64,000 nt of DNA from Lineus longissimus (taxonomy: Eukaryota > Nemertea > Pilidiophora > Heteronemertea > Lineidae). Below the pieces are notes generated by a model. It saw only the letters and a program-made list of their open reading frames with translations, did no database searches and was not told the origin of the DNA. The stretch lies in NCBI RefSeq assembly GCF_910592395.1, contig NC_088313.1:13594437-13658436 (forward strand), written 5' to 3'. Both the position numbers and the translations under genes were made by a program. This document shows positions 10,356 to 24,200 of this stretch, piece by piece (positions within the stretch are counted from its first letter, which is position 1; each line of letters begins with the position of its first letter).

Positions 10356-13300
10356 ATGAGCACTGAGGATTATTTTAAAAATATCAACGATGCTGCACGA
10401 CAGACTATCGTTTTTCTCTTTTTAGTACAGTTTTTGATTTTTTTGTGTTTTTGCTAACTAAAAAAGTTCCAATCCCAATCTCCATAATCAGTTATCAACT
10501 ACTTTCTTCCCCTCCCCTTCTCCCCGATGAAAAACGTCCATTTTGTGTATACTTTGAGTCACTTTTTACTGTTCGGATTCAGGGGCCATGTCAGTCTGTC
10601 TCGTCTCCAGGTAGACCTCCTAACGTTTAGATTGCCTCATTTATGCACTAATCGTACCCTAGGTGATTCGAGTAAGGCCTCAGTAAAACCACTTTACAAA
10701 TCGAACACATGACTGACACGAGGCGATTTCCTGATAACAACTGAACTAGGGCTCGGCCAGGTTAGGGCTACACCGTTTAAAGTATCATGTCCAAAGAAAG
10801 ACAATGCTACACTAGTGAGACTCGATAGTACATCACCGATCACCGATTCCTGTCGCCTGCGATGACTCCGCGACGCGAAGAGCGATTTTGTTGCGTGCGA
10901 ATATGATCGCATGGAAAAAAGCGTTCGTTTGCGGTGCGCCGGCTCGAAATCAGGTTATTGGCATATTATCCATTATCAGTTGTCTGGTGTGCGACGAAGC
11001 TGAGCCAAAAACTAATAAAACTGTTGCTGGGCCATCTCGTTGGGGGTGTTGTCATTGATTGGCGTCAAGTCACAATATAAGCTTTGCGCAACCACTACCG
11101 GGATCGGAACTACATGTATCAGCTTTTCGACCACAGTCGGTCGCTAGAACTCAGGTCCTCAAAAACAAATAAATTCATCTTTGGTGTATTTTGCCGACAT
11201 CTCAAGAGGAGTATATGTCTTCATAAGCGTGTCTTTGCTTATTGCTGGCGTCTTAACCGCGGTATAAATGGATGCGTTCCGTGGTTAGAATGCGTTTTTG
11301 ATGGCAGAACATCAGACGCTAAGAAGAATTGGATTCAGTAAATTTGGTAAGTATTTTCTCACTCTAGTTCGTTTATTTACTAGTATGGATAGTATATGTT
11401 TCAAAGTGCCGTTTTATGTACAAGTTAATCACGTTCACGCCTATGCCGATGTTGTGATCGCTAAAACAGAGACTTCATAAAAATGGGTTGTAGGGTAAAC
11501 CTACTAGAAATCTCAGTCTGAGCGATGGAGAGAGTGTGTCCTTTGTCCTTTGGTTTCCTCACATGAGGATTCTTCACCTCGCCCACACCAGTTGCTTCAA
11601 GCGCCGCGCAAATTAACGAAAGATTTAGCCCCTGCAACGGAGCCATAACAACATGACGATTGTGGTTTGGATGCGACCGGCGATTGGTAAATTTGCAATC
11701 ACTCTCATGTTGTCATGGCTCTGTCACATGTCGCAGCGACTAAAATCGCTTGTTTGTGCAGCGCTTTATATTTGTCATGGCCGGCGGGAATATTATTTTC
11801 ACAGTCGACATCACTATATTCTCTCGTCTTGCCAAACAACTTATTATTGTTTCTTCTCAGTTTATTTTGTAAAATTGTGCATTTAGCGCAATTGCCCGTA
11901 CGTATCAAGGCCTGATTCACGGAACCGGTTTATCGATCGCCAACACATGCCCAACAATTGATGACGCGCTACACATAAGAGGGTCATTCTTGGTGGATAA
12001 GTTCTCGGAACAGGAGAGAGAAAACTCACTACTGACTTGAATCAGCGCTGATTTTCGGTAATTGCCGTCATGTGGACCTCGATCGCCAGTGTATGAGATC
12101 CACCTACATCGGCTCTTACTGGAAACAGGAAACCTGTCTGTCTCGCGTAGGCCAGTAATTGACCAACAAGATTGGTCGTTAAATATGATCAATTTTTCAT
12201 TGGAACATAATTATAATACAATAGGTCATAATAACGATAAGGCGTCAAGTCCTAGGTTGATGAATGTTTTGCTAACATTTTAACTAGGATATCATGTTCA
12301 ACCAGCAAACAAAAGTTAGTGAGTTTTTCATATACCCGGTATTCAGCTGAGAGAAGGGATGCAATAAGAAGAGAGCAACGATGAAATTACAGGCTTACCG
12401 CTATGTACCTTCTAGCGTAGATGAAGAGAAAGTGCTTGGGCATGTCGCACTCTGGATAGCTTTCGCTAAACTGAAGTAGCCACGTTCATGAGATATATAT
12501 GAGAGATCAAGACCCATTTAACATGTAAGGAATAAATAAACATCAACCTGTCGTCTGGATGTCATGCCTTGTTTAACATACAATATGAAATCGAATAAAT
12601 CACAGATTCATCACAAATTGCATCACATTCATTGATTTCATATAAACATTGTCAACAATCTCATGTAGAATGTGTTAAAGCGTTTTCGTATTTTTTCAGC
12701 GGATAGAAAACGATTTTCTTTGAGGAAGTTCAAAAGGATTGGAGTACTTCATCCGTACATGTAGCATGCGAGGTAAGTATACGTAGCTGTATATACACTG
12801 TTCCTTTTGTTTTTAGTGCCCTACAGCTGAATATCTTAGATGGCGACTGAGAAGCCAAATGTAACGTGCGACGTTTTTAAATGGTTTTGGCCCATTATTT
12901 TATTCCCCACATCACCAGACATCATTCAAGTAAATTTTGGGCCCCGTGAGCAAGATCCAGCACCCACCTGCAACCACTATAAAATGCACAAGCACGTGAA
13001 AATAGGAGCTCAATAGCTCTTATTTTCAAGTGCCTGTACATAATGTAGCTTATTATCGAATTTACGTCTACTCCGTCCGTATTAAAGACGAAAGACGCAA
13101 TACCCCAAGTCGGTCTGAATGTCGAGTAGCGGATGAAGGCAAAAGGTCATCCATTATCTACAAGACAGTAGCGTTCGAGTAGGGTCATAGAGGCAAGGCC
13201 ATAGCAATGTGAACATGCTATCATGTATCATAGATGTGAACATGCTATCATAAATTAAGAACGTTACAGCCGTGGTAACGTTACCACCGTGGTAAAGTTA

Positions 13301-14504
13301 TGACTTTATGATTCTACCATCTGCTCCCATAACCCTGACCATCACCAGCATTTTTGCGCGAATTTAAAGGGAGACTATAGGTACATGTACAAGTAGGAAA
13401 TAGTTTGGCCAGATTAAGTTACACAAAGTTGTCAATGGGTGTCTCTACTACGGTTAATCAGCACTTTTCATGATTACGAAGAGTATAGCTTTATCACGAA
13501 GTCGAACCAATACTCATTCCTCTAAGCGTGCATATCAGTAGCCTGTTGGAGATGGCCTGTTGAATTCCCAGCCCGGCCCTGCCTAAAGTTCCCCTTTAAT
13601 AGTATGCATGTTTGTTACTGCGTAATATCCAAATATCGCTTAAGGTTAGGAACACAAAACACATTAAGGCACACATTCAAATTTTTATACAGCTAAAGCG
13701 AGGGCCGACATAAGATTATGATAAATGCTAATACAATTCGGATAAAACGTGTCGTTTTGAAATAAGTGAATTCATGTCAACCAATAATACTAATATTAGA
13801 TTGAGTTAAGATGACCTACTTTATACAGTAGCATTTCGAATAAATGCTAGTGTTAGTGCGTTCACAATACAACGTTTTATGGCAGGTACATGCAATATTT
13901 GTTCAACCAGCCGTTAAGAAATAGTGTACAAACGCACAATGCAACGAATGAGAAACAGTAAAGGACAAAATTCTATATCTATCATAACTGTGCCGTATGA
14001 GCGATAACTGGTGGATAACTGAGCGATAGCCATGTGTATGTATATTACTGTTCATAAAATTAAGTATGGATTATACTTGTAAAGTGGATGTAATGCATAC
14101 ATTTTTCAATACATGCAGTAATTTCAAATTGGCAGTAATGAAAATTTGACTTTTGATTGAATTCAGACCAGCCAAAGATTTCAACTGGAGGATTTTATAC
14201 AGGAAAGTGTGACATGTTCATATTTTTGGTACAAGACAGTACCGATCCTAACGGACTCTTTCAACGGCTTGCGATGATGAACTTAACGTCGAATAATGGG
14301 GTGTAATATTGGCAAGATTTGGATAATGGTGTGAGGTTGCGGTGGAAGGGGTTGGGAGTAACGTCTCGGAGAGTCAGGGTTACATCATCCTGAACCTCAA
14401 GGTCGTATACTCCCTTTAATCATGTTAAATGTAGCGTATGTGATTTTAAATCTTGATAAGATGCAAAAATCTTGGTGGTCTCGTACTAAACCACAAATTT
14501 GTAT

Positions 14505-14580
14505 AGCTTATGTCCTTAATAGAGAGGTTGTCCTTAATGAAGAGGTGTCCACTAAGGGAGATTCCATAGTTCCACTGTAC
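14505..14580 (+). repeat. Fragment of a pogo-type MITE end
   Basis: GTCCTTAATAGAGAGGT followed by GTCCACTAAGGGAG and TTCCACTGTA matches the right half of the complete small element at 59269-59430. The left terminal repeat is not seen. Confidence 0.5.
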
Positions 14581-15762
14581 TAGTGTTTGAGATTACCCGC
14601 CAATACCATCCTCCAAATCAGATATCATATTTAAGGATATCGCCTCTGCCAGTATTGGCTTCCATGTCGTATTATCACTGTACATTATACATTTCAATCG
14701 CAAAGCGTAATTAGACTGAAAATTGCCGCGGCCAAAGATTCGTATTCAGTTACAATGAAAAACTCGCAGGTTGTTTGAAATAAAACATTTTGACCCAAAA
14801 TGTTTGTGCAATGTATCACTTTAACCATATCACAATTTTTTGCCTGACCAGAGGCCCTAAAATTCTTATGAAATGGTCTAGTTCAGCCCATTCGGAATCG
14901 GAGGTAGTGGCGGCCAATTCAAGCAGGGGCAGAACGATGTTATCAAGTTCAGGTCATGCGCAAAGAGGATGCCCCAATATAACTCTGAATCTTCATCCAA
15001 AGCGAAATATCTTATCTACCGTAATCTGATGCATCTTACACACTCTGCCGCGATTAGCACCAGTTGTAATGAGCAAAAACGTCCTTATCAATATCTCGTA
15101 TCCAACTTGTCGGGAATTGAGATAACTTGCTCCCTCGGCCCCGATTTCCCATCCTATTAAGGAATTTTCTGTCCGTGGTGGTGCAATTACAACAAGTTAA
15201 AAATAATCAGTGACAAGTCGAAGATAGTCTCTTTGGGAAAATCGTCGGTCGGAACTTATTCGCCTCGCTTTGACGAGAAAGAGATAATATATGACCTCAT
15301 TACCTCAGCTGATCCTGGGATTTTTTTACGGGATTATTTCGTAGGAAGATATAACAACTGTCGGAAGTCAAAGGGAATCTGTAGGCAAGGCCTGAGTTGG
15401 GTCATATTATTTGTCCTTATTCATATCACGGTCTCGATCAAGTTTTGCTATCATCACACTTTCCAAATTCGTACTATTTCCTCTTGAGATTTCTTAGTAA
15501 CCCCATCCGTCGCGTACCAGGGTCGTCGATAACGCTAGTCACAAAGCTACGTAAAAACTGGTACATTGGTATAATGTGATGGAGTTACATGATTACCTTT
15601 GGGTAAAGGAACTTCGCTTTGACTATGTGGTGAAGAGCGATTCGTTTAGACGGGATCATGTCAAACATGTCAAATCTATTTTCTTTATCTTTACAGATTT
15701 CTCTAAGATTTCTCCAACTTCTTCATGACGTGACACATTGCCAATTCATAATCTTCTTCATC

Positions 15763-16377
15763 ATGAGAAAGTGGCGCTTCCGTAAGGACCTCATGCCCAA
15801 CGCTGGCGGGGGCATTGGGGCGGCAGGCAAAGGCAAAGAGCACTATGCATCTATTGATGATGTGTTCGCAGTGATTTACCCCTCACAGAAGGTCAGATTC
15901 GGCGCAATAACGCAGGTTATGTGCGGGGCGTTTGTGTGCTTATTCGGACTGGGGCTGTATACGTTTGGAATAAAGGGCTGGAAGACGGAATATTTCGTGA
16001 TGGTTGCAATGGCTAGTGGAACTGCATTCATTATCAATGGAATTTGGGGTGCAGAGACGTCAAAATTCACAAGAAGGTGGAAGATTATTGTGAATGTTGC
16101 GCTGTGTTGCGTGAGCGTAGCGATGGCTGTTATTTTAGTTGTCGCGGTATGCACTTCCATTCCTGTTGAGTTTCGTGCCCTTGACGAGGGCTTAATACGA
16201 GAACACACTCACATGCGAGCTCGAATTGTTCTGTACATTTTTTCCTTCGTTGGCGACCTCGCTTGCCTGATTACGTCAGTGTCACAAATCAGAATCGGAT
16301 TCCGTGCAATCTTGGGTTGTTGCAACGAGGAGGAGGAGGAAGTGTCGATCACGGATGCTGCGTCAGCGATGTTGTGA
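15763..16377 (+). CDS. MS4A/CD20-like four-pass membrane protein (second, diverged copy)
   Basis: This is a 204-codon single coding exon. The start is the Met of MRKWRFRKD at 15763. An earlier in-frame ATG (15658) lies upstream of a clear acceptor (CTTTATCTTTACAG, ending 15695) and is therefore probably intronic. Hydrophobic segments lie at about 46-69, 77-97, 107-131 and 153-176, with a short N-terminal cytosolic part and an acidic tail (EEEEE) after a CC pair that follows the last helix. The topology, size and order match the protein encoded at 6465-7262. The sequences differ widely, so this is an old paralogue or an independent family member. It would sit in a cell membrane. Tetraspanin is less likely because no CCG motif or large cysteine-rich second loop is present. 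Confidence 0.65.
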   Translation: MRKWRFRKDLMPNAGGGIGAAGKGKEHYASIDDVFAVIYPSQKVRFGAITQVMCGAFVCLFGLGLYTFGIKGWKTEYFVMVAMASGTAFIINGIWGAETSKFTRRWKIIVNVALCCVSVAMAVILVVAVCTSIPVEFRALDEGLIREHTHMRARIVLYIFSFVGDLACLITSVSQIRIGFRAILGCCNEEEEEVSITDAASAML

Positions 16378-18231
16378 TACCAGCCGCGCCGCCTGACGGA
16401 GACTGAACAAGTTATTGATCTCGTGACGGTTGTTTGATTGTTCTTGAAATGCATTATATTGACGTACGGTAGAGTGTTGACTGGGTGTTCCATAAAGGAT
16501 GTGACAGCGATCAAAGCCCCAGTTGTACAGTCCCAGCTTATAAAATGACTTTTGAGCAATCCACGTTGGAAAACTGTCAAAGTTGTGTGCGCGTGCAGTT
16601 GTTATGCTTGGAGATTTTCATCACCCGCAGTTGACATATCTATTTAAGTTTCGTCAGGTCTGAACTGTATTCGACTCCCTTTTCCCCACAGTTGAGGACG
16701 GAACGGAGACCATGTAACGCACTCCGGAGTTTCGCACGCATTTCCCTGGTGCTCAGTTATTGCTATACTTAAAGTTGGAAACCAGAACAGGTAGTCGAAT
16801 GCAGCCATTGTTATCACCTGAGGGCCTACATGTAAATATGTGTTCAAAAATATGTGTGAAAGGGGGACTTTCGGCACGAGATATTGGGTTTTTAGGTATA
16901 ACTAATGCACAGCTCGGGTGAAAGGTGAAGGTCATGCGTGTGAGATATTAAGAATTCGTTACAGTAGGACTGACCTACTTTTCAACAGAATTAACAGTAA
17001 ATGCCGCAGGTTAGATTGGCAGTACCTGGCATCAAGAATTAAGACTGAGAAATTCGGAACCTCAGAAAGGTCAAAAGCTTGTCCCTTTTTTTAAAGGTCA
17101 CATGCAAAACTTTTTAACTTAGAGAAAAAATAATAGGGCATAAGATAACAAACACAATGGTGAAAACCGCATAAATATCGAACTACCCATCTTCAAGTTA
17201 TGGCAGGTAGAACATTCAAACATTCCAGGTGGTGCAGGAAGAACAAACTGATGATGTACATCCTGCTGTACTGAAATAAAGTTTTTTATAGTTTCATGCC
17301 TATAATATTCTAAAATTGGACCTTAACATGTTCACTAAAAGCTCATACCTGTGACAAGGTATTTAAGATATAAGCATGAAACTATCAAAACTTTATTTCA
17401 GTACAGCACAATGTACATCATCAATTTGTTCTTCCTGTACCACCTGGAATGTTTGAATTACACATTGATATAACTTTAAGATGAGTAGTTCGATATTTAT
17501 GTGGTTTTCACACTTGTGTTTCTTATGTTATGCCCTATAATTTATAACCCAAGTTAAAATTATAATAAAAGCGTTTCAGGTCACCTTTAAAGGGATGTTC
17601 CTAAACACATACTGTTGTTTTTACTACTATATTAATAGAAAGATAAAATCAAGAGGAACAGAATGATAGCTCTGAACTTACAATAACAAAGGAGACATGT
17701 GACATGTTCTCAAAGTGAGAAATTGTACGGGCGCGAGAGCAGGTATAGAGTAGTTTATAAACCTCATTAAAGTACAAACGTACCATTTCTTTATTAGCTT
17801 ATATATCAAACACTACTGAATAAGACGAGAAATTTGAGGCATGTATTTTGTGACTATAATGCAACACCCAGCCATTAGAGCAATAGCCATTGGATTGGTA
17901 TCAATTCATCTTGTGAAAATCCCTACTGTCACTGGAATTTGGTACCCAGTCATGCTAGATAAGATGCTGTAGAATTACTTCGATGTTCTTAGTCGAGTCT
18001 TTATGTATTCTCAGTATGTACCATACTGACTCTCATGCTATTGCGTCACCACTATCGAGCTGAGTGACTTTAATAGCGATCTCAAAACATTGCTATTGCA
18101 AGATGATGAGTATGTACATGTGATACGTCGGTCATAAATGTGTGCTTGGCAGCAATTTTTCGTCAGATTAAGCGATCGCAGAGCCATGAGGTCTTGCCGT
18201 TTCGCCAAATGCCTTTAATGTCTCCAACTGA
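16378..18231. other. Intergenic stretch between convergent genes
   Basis: It lies between the plus-strand MS4A-like gene and the 3' end of the minus-strand nine-exon gene. It contains the long palindromic MITE at 17083-17594 and otherwise AT-rich sequence with no convincing exon. Confidence 0.5.
17083..17594. mobile_element. Long-palindrome MITE (foldback element)
   Basis: The left arm (about 17083-17320) and right arm (about 17367-17594) are inverted copies of each other over more than 200 bp. Matching blocks include AATATCGAACTAC, ACATTCCAGGTGGT, ATGATGTACAT and TGTACTGAAATAAAGTTTT. The outer ends are CCCTTT and AAAGGTCAC, with the right end reading GGTCACCTTTAAAGGG. The arms are about 85-90 percent identical by eye. 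The element has no coding capacity. Confidence 0.8.
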
Positions 18232-21200
18232 CTAAGAAATGGTGCATGAACTGTTCTTGACTTGGACAGAAGTTTCGTCATCTGCTGGTTCGGTGTATTC
18301 GCCTCTTATATAAAGTCTGAAAAAAATGTAAAAAGTGTCATTCATTACTAACATTGTAAATTATCATGAATATCTCTCGTAAACCAATATTAAGAATTTG
18401 AAAAACGTCTGCAAGCTCTTCTGTTTTATATATGCCTTTGAAAATAAGGCATGCCTCTTTTGCGCTCTACTACACATTCCTGTACATTCGTAACAAAGAT
18501 TCGTGTAAGATTACAGTTATGATCAACTGACTCAGGAATATGTTATAATTCAGTTATACCTAATGCCGTAGTGCAGTGATCATGCATCCAACTTTGTTGA
18601 TGTATCTAGTGTTTATCTGTATGTCTGCCTACACAACGGCAATGTTGAAATATTCAGTATTCCACCGGTGTATAGTTCCCAAGGATGTATAGTTCTATAC
18701 AGCCGTGAGTACACAATTGGAACTCGTTCTACTCTCAAATATCTAACGAACGGCGTATACTTATATTGTTCCGGAGAGAAATTTCAAAGCACTCTCCTCT
18801 CGTTGATTTCACAATTATCTATGGTCCTCTTTTGATTCTGAACTCTTTAGTAGAAATAAAAGCAGGACTGTTTCAGCCGACCAATCACACTCCTACCTGA
18901 AGCACGTGATCCAAAAATTCCCCCGGGTCCTGTACATCTTCATCGCAGTGGCATTTGTCTTTAATGTGGCAGCCGTGGCCTCAAGCGAGCTCAAGGGCAG
19001 CTCTGTTGTCTCGAAGCCAACGAATCTATCTTGTAAGCCTGGAATCAGGAGACAGAGGTTCCCGTGGATTAATGGCAGTGGGATTTTTAAAAAGGTTATT
19101 TCGCATTTTCCCTTACAATGACCCACGCCCATGTACATCTTCATCAAACCTGAATGCATTTTAAAAGTGTCAAAGGTTGCAAATATAATTAAAGACTCAA
19201 AACAGGTATTAGGTTGGTTAAGCTAGTTGACGATGACTTTAGATAACAGAGATTCGAACCCACCTGCGGCTAGTATCCACCTGTTTGTTCTCTGTAACAC
19301 TTCTTGAACGGTTTCGTACTTTTTCCTGTCGATTTTGATTGGATGGAACAGCTTGCACGTGACCTTGTCCACGTCGCCATGTTTTTCAGTCTTGACGCTA
19401 AATGCTCGGAGTATGCGGATGAAATTTGTCTCGCCTGTGGATAGTTCCATTGTATATGTAGCCTCGGTGTCTATGTCATCTTTCAGTGCTCCAATCGCTG
19501 TAAAATAACACCAATGTTGTCATATATGTATGAGACCATTGCAACGTACCGCCTTAGTTTTTTCTTCGACCCATTTCGGTCCATGTAGTGTGTAAAGTAA
19601 GGAGCGGGTAAGGCCGTAAAACATAAATATAGCCCTGGTACAATAGTAGCCTCTCATGTGTAATAATATGTACTGCCTGGTGTATTCTATACTGGTTGTG
19701 GCTGTAATTGTACCACTACCTTATTACCGCGGATCCAATGGTGGTCCCAGAAAACGGTGTGTGCTTTATAGTTAAGACACATTAATTGATAGTGTTCACC
19801 GTGATGAGGATGTATATAGACGTGGATCATTTTAAAATGGAAAATGCGAAATAACCTTTTTTTTTAAATCCCACGACAATTTGATCCACTGGAACCTCTG
19901 TCTCCTGATTTCACATCCCGCCGAATGTCAAAACCTCCGTCAGATAAAAAAGGTTCTGACGGTGGTTGTGACATTCGACGGGATGTGACAGTGGCAGTGG
20001 ATAAATGGCACCACAAAAATGAAAACACTTGAGTGGGATTGACTTACTGGCGCTGCCGGAAAAGCGAATTAGTGTAGACTGAAGGTTCAATAATTTCTGG
20101 CCCTGAAAGAACAAAACATTTTTTCAAAATATTTTTTGTTTACGTTTGCCAACATGCTCATCGGTCGGCGTTTTGCGGCTCCTCTTCAATGAAATTTGGT
20201 TTCTTTGGATATACCACAGATAGATCATCAGTTGATTCCGAAGAAAGATCATGCCATGACAAAATTTTGTCGTGGATATAACGAAAATGAAACAGGAATT
20301 TAGAATAAGCCCCCCCCCCCCGGCATTGACCAATTTAGCGCCACCACGCGAGACCTAATGCTAGGCTCCTGAACCAAAACAAACAATAAATGCACACTGA
20401 TTCCACAGAAGTTCGTGGCTGGCCACTTCGCCGGCTGGTTCGAATCGACGCATGAAGATCGAGGCTACATACACTATGGCTTTGAATCCATTGGCTGGTT
20501 CTCGTCAACATGCTGTCGAAACCCTCAAATCGCCCTCCAGACGGATGTCCACCTTGCCGACTCTGCTTGGCTGGCGAAAAGGACGTCACCGCTAAAATAA
20601 ATATAGAAATAAAAAAGGTTATGACAACACTCTTAGAAATAACGGTTTTTCAGCTAAATGTATTAAAGAACCTTTATCAATAAGCACCCCGTAGAGGTTT
20701 TTAACAAAGTGAAAAATCTTTAGAGGTGTTTTTACAGCCTCAAAACCCACTTGGGTTTTTTTTCTTTTTCCAAAAAACCTCTATATTGGGCCATAAAAAC
20801 AATTTTTTAAAGGTTTTATGATTAACAATGTTGTGCGTCAATTCTAAGAGTAGACAGGTTCTGCTATCTCCGTCTTAACCGTCGCACGATGCCGACGCAC
20901 AACGCGGATGGACCGGCATGATTTAACGAATTCCTTTGCGGCTGCAGATTGTATTGTTCTGATCTCGGTCTGTTTTTTCCTCGCCCGATTTGGTAATGGG
21001 CGAAACACAAAGAATTATTATTGTGTGACTTCGTTCAAGAGGACCTACATATTTGTTCTGACGCGCTTTCCCCCAGAATGTAATAAACTCTCAGGCAGGA
21101 CAGGAAGTGTTTTGCGGTCATGTTCCGCATGTGCCAATAGCAACAATCAAGGTCGACCGCCTCCCGCTCCCAGGACTCGCTCTTCTTAAACTCGACGCTT

Positions 21201-24200
21201 TCAACGGAAAGGACTCTCCCTGGAAGGTTGAATAGTACTCGTTAGAAAACCGCAGCAATTGTAGAAATTTAAAGAGATCGCCGCGCCCTCGAGTACTGCA
21301 GTTCTTGCTTTCCAAAAGCAGTTGAAACGCATTCTCGGCAACTAATGTATTGGCGTCTCAAAAATGCATCTGCGATCACGGACATCTAAACTTCATGTCG
21401 ATGCCTTAACTATAAGGGGCATTTTGCTGGTCAGACAAATAATATTGCGTATGGTAGGCAATGCAAATTCTTAATGGGACGGCAAGTCTTGCATTTCTAT
21501 GGGAGAAATAATTGTCTGATACATTCTCGACTGCGACGGTGAAGTTTGAAATGTCCTAGGACAGAAGGTCGAGAAAGGGAGGATTCTATTGCGCTTTAAT
21601 CTCTGAGCAATTGACGGTGATGATTTCGATAGAACCATAGCATAATCCGTAACAATAGAGCCGGGCAACTTTTCCAGGGTACAAGTTCTCTTCAAGGGTT
21701 CCGTTTGACTCTCCGGTTCTGAAACCGTTCTAACTCCGATAAACCTCACCTGGGAGTGGATCCTTCACTATCTGCCTATTAAACGCCTTAAGTACTTGCT
21801 GGATCGTCTGGTATCGCTGGAACTTCATAACGGGCCCTTTCATGCCCACAGTCATGCCATGGATGCCGCCTAGCACCACGTGACCAACCTTCAGCATACC
21901 CGGATGGAAAACCACGGTATCCGGAAGTGTGTTGTCAACTTCTGCTTTTTCCTCGGCTGTCCTAGTTGTCGGGACGAGGTTGCAGTAGCCTAGTTGTTGC
22001 AGATTCGCATTTTCAGCCGTTTCTTTTGTTAGCCATAACCTGTGAGAAAACGACGGCAAATAAAATGTTTGAACGAAGTGTGTAACCGAGAACAAAAATT
22101 GAAGTCATAATGTTAGGCAAAGAATATTTTACAGCGCCAAGTCCGTATCATTCTCAGCAATAGCAGATTTTTATATATCATAACTCGACTATGATAGTTA
22201 GATCTAAATTCGTGATCGAGTGCAGATTCGTCAGCGCGATTCCTACATAACAATGTTAGGCAGGTTTCGCAACCCTAATACGAATGACGAAGTACAAAGG
22301 TGTGTGCACGGTGTCATAACCTCCTTCACGACACTCGTAAGTCGACATCAATACTTCGTTCTAGTTCAAGACGAGCGACAGTGCCAACTCTTACAGAATG
22401 CTTAACTTCTTCTCTTTGTGAAAACATACACAGGGTCACCTCTTTAGCCTCTTTATATAACACTAGCATTGTACCCGTGGCGCAGGCAGGTTCAAATGGG
22501 CTGAATAGATTGAATTTCAATAAACATCTAATGCAATATCAAAGGAGCCATATCGAAGAGACAAAGTGAACCAACCATTTGTCCACAGATCGGACCTAGC
22601 TGTGGCGTGCTGTATGCGTGCATATAAAAGTATATCAGTTGGTCCGATAGAGATGATGAGGCAATGCCTCGTTCCTTAGTCAGCAATATGCGCCTTTTTA
22701 TACGGAGAAGAAGGAGTACCCAGATAGGCCTTCACATGTCGGCCTCCAAATGGCTCGAACCAATTGCACTATCACTACTATAACTTTAAAATGCGTGCTC
22801 CTCCTACATGTAGCCAGGTCTCGGGCAAGGCACTTACTCGACAGGCAAGCTAGAAGTTCAGCACCGTGAGCAGCTCCTTGATAAGGCCATTTCAGGTTCA
22901 GCGCGCCTCTTCAGATCAAGTATTGAGAGCTGTGGTGAGCACATTAACATACCATGGTAACCTTCATTATCACGGGTTTATAGCTCTGGCTAACACAGCA
23001 CCCATAAACAATAGACCACCAATTTGACCCCAGCTCCTTACTGCGGGAAAACCCAAGTCCAGCAACCGAAAGTACCAAAAATACATTTTTGTTTACATTT
23101 GAACTGCACACATACGTTTGTTTACAATTTCTTTCCCCGCGAAATCTCGAAGATCAGGTGACCTACAATCGTGGATTGAAAATAACATTAACCTTAGTTC
23201 AGCAGGTCAACACGTGTACAGGCTTTTCCAATCACCCCCCTACAGCCAGCCGTTCAACAGGTAGTGTTGGTCACCCCACAGGGAGTGCAGGTGATTCATT
23301 AATCCCCTGCATAACTAAACAGCAATGGCTTGGCTTCCGTGAGTGGTGAGGAGAATTGACCGTGTCCGATTAAAAATCCCTCATTACTGCTTCGCTGAAG
23401 TAAATTTCCGAAAATAAACATGACGTTGCATCAGGATAACATATCACCTGCAAACGTGCAAAATTTCGAGACGAAACACGACCCCCAAATGGCACTTTAG
23501 CGAGCCGCCTTATAGTATTATGATATAGATATCCAAAGCAATCCCCTCAAAATTTGACCACAAACCTTAATATCCTCACGAAAGACTGTTCGCCATTGCT
23601 CGGCTCGTGTCGGTATGGCGTCTGGGTATCTACGTCACCACTCAAGGAGCAACGTCTGTCGAGTGTTTCACAGGAGACAAGTTTGAGCAATGGGTTCTCC
23701 TTTAACCAGCTGTTGGCAGCTTGAATGATGGCGCTGAAAAAAGCAGATTTCAATCGTTTTACAATGCACGTTTATTGTGGAAAGGCCTGATGCCACTGCA
23801 GTGTTTGTTAAAATAAGTCGCTGCGGTTTGCCGTTTAATTTGCTATTTTAGCAATTGAATACATTGGCGAATGGAACTTTGCAAAAAGAATAGTGGTCGT
23901 TTTGTGAAGTGTTGAATTAAGTTTCCCCTTCCCAAGATGTGCAGCGACCCCCCTTCCCAAATACAGAGACCAGCCTACAACCCTTCAAAACCAATACTCA
24001 CTCAAATCTTTCGAATACAGGATGCCGTGCCTCATGTCCAGGCGTAATGCATTTCGGGTAGATGTCGCAGAAGGTGATTGGTGGAAATTGGAAAGCTGCA
24101 TCTTTTGATTCTACTTCCTCTGAAATATAAGATGGGCACCAGGTTAATGTTGTCACACTTTCACGACAGACGTTCGGTGAATCAACATTTTAATTTACAC

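Larger units (their letters stand above)
7263..15762. other. Long gene-poor stretch between the two MS4A-like genes
   Basis: I see no supported coding exon in these 8.5 kb. Recognisable items are a fragment of the 44.1-kb hairpin family (about 7625-7700), a two-copy tandem repeat (7922-8254), a dispersed repeat (about 9545-9660), a short repeat shared with 24.9 kb (about 10275-10355) and a fragment of a pogo-type MITE end (14505-14580). The 5'-UTR acceptor of the second MS4A-like gene (CTTTATCTTTACAG) is at 15682-15695. The remaining sequence is AT-rich and unremarkable. Confidence 0.5.
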
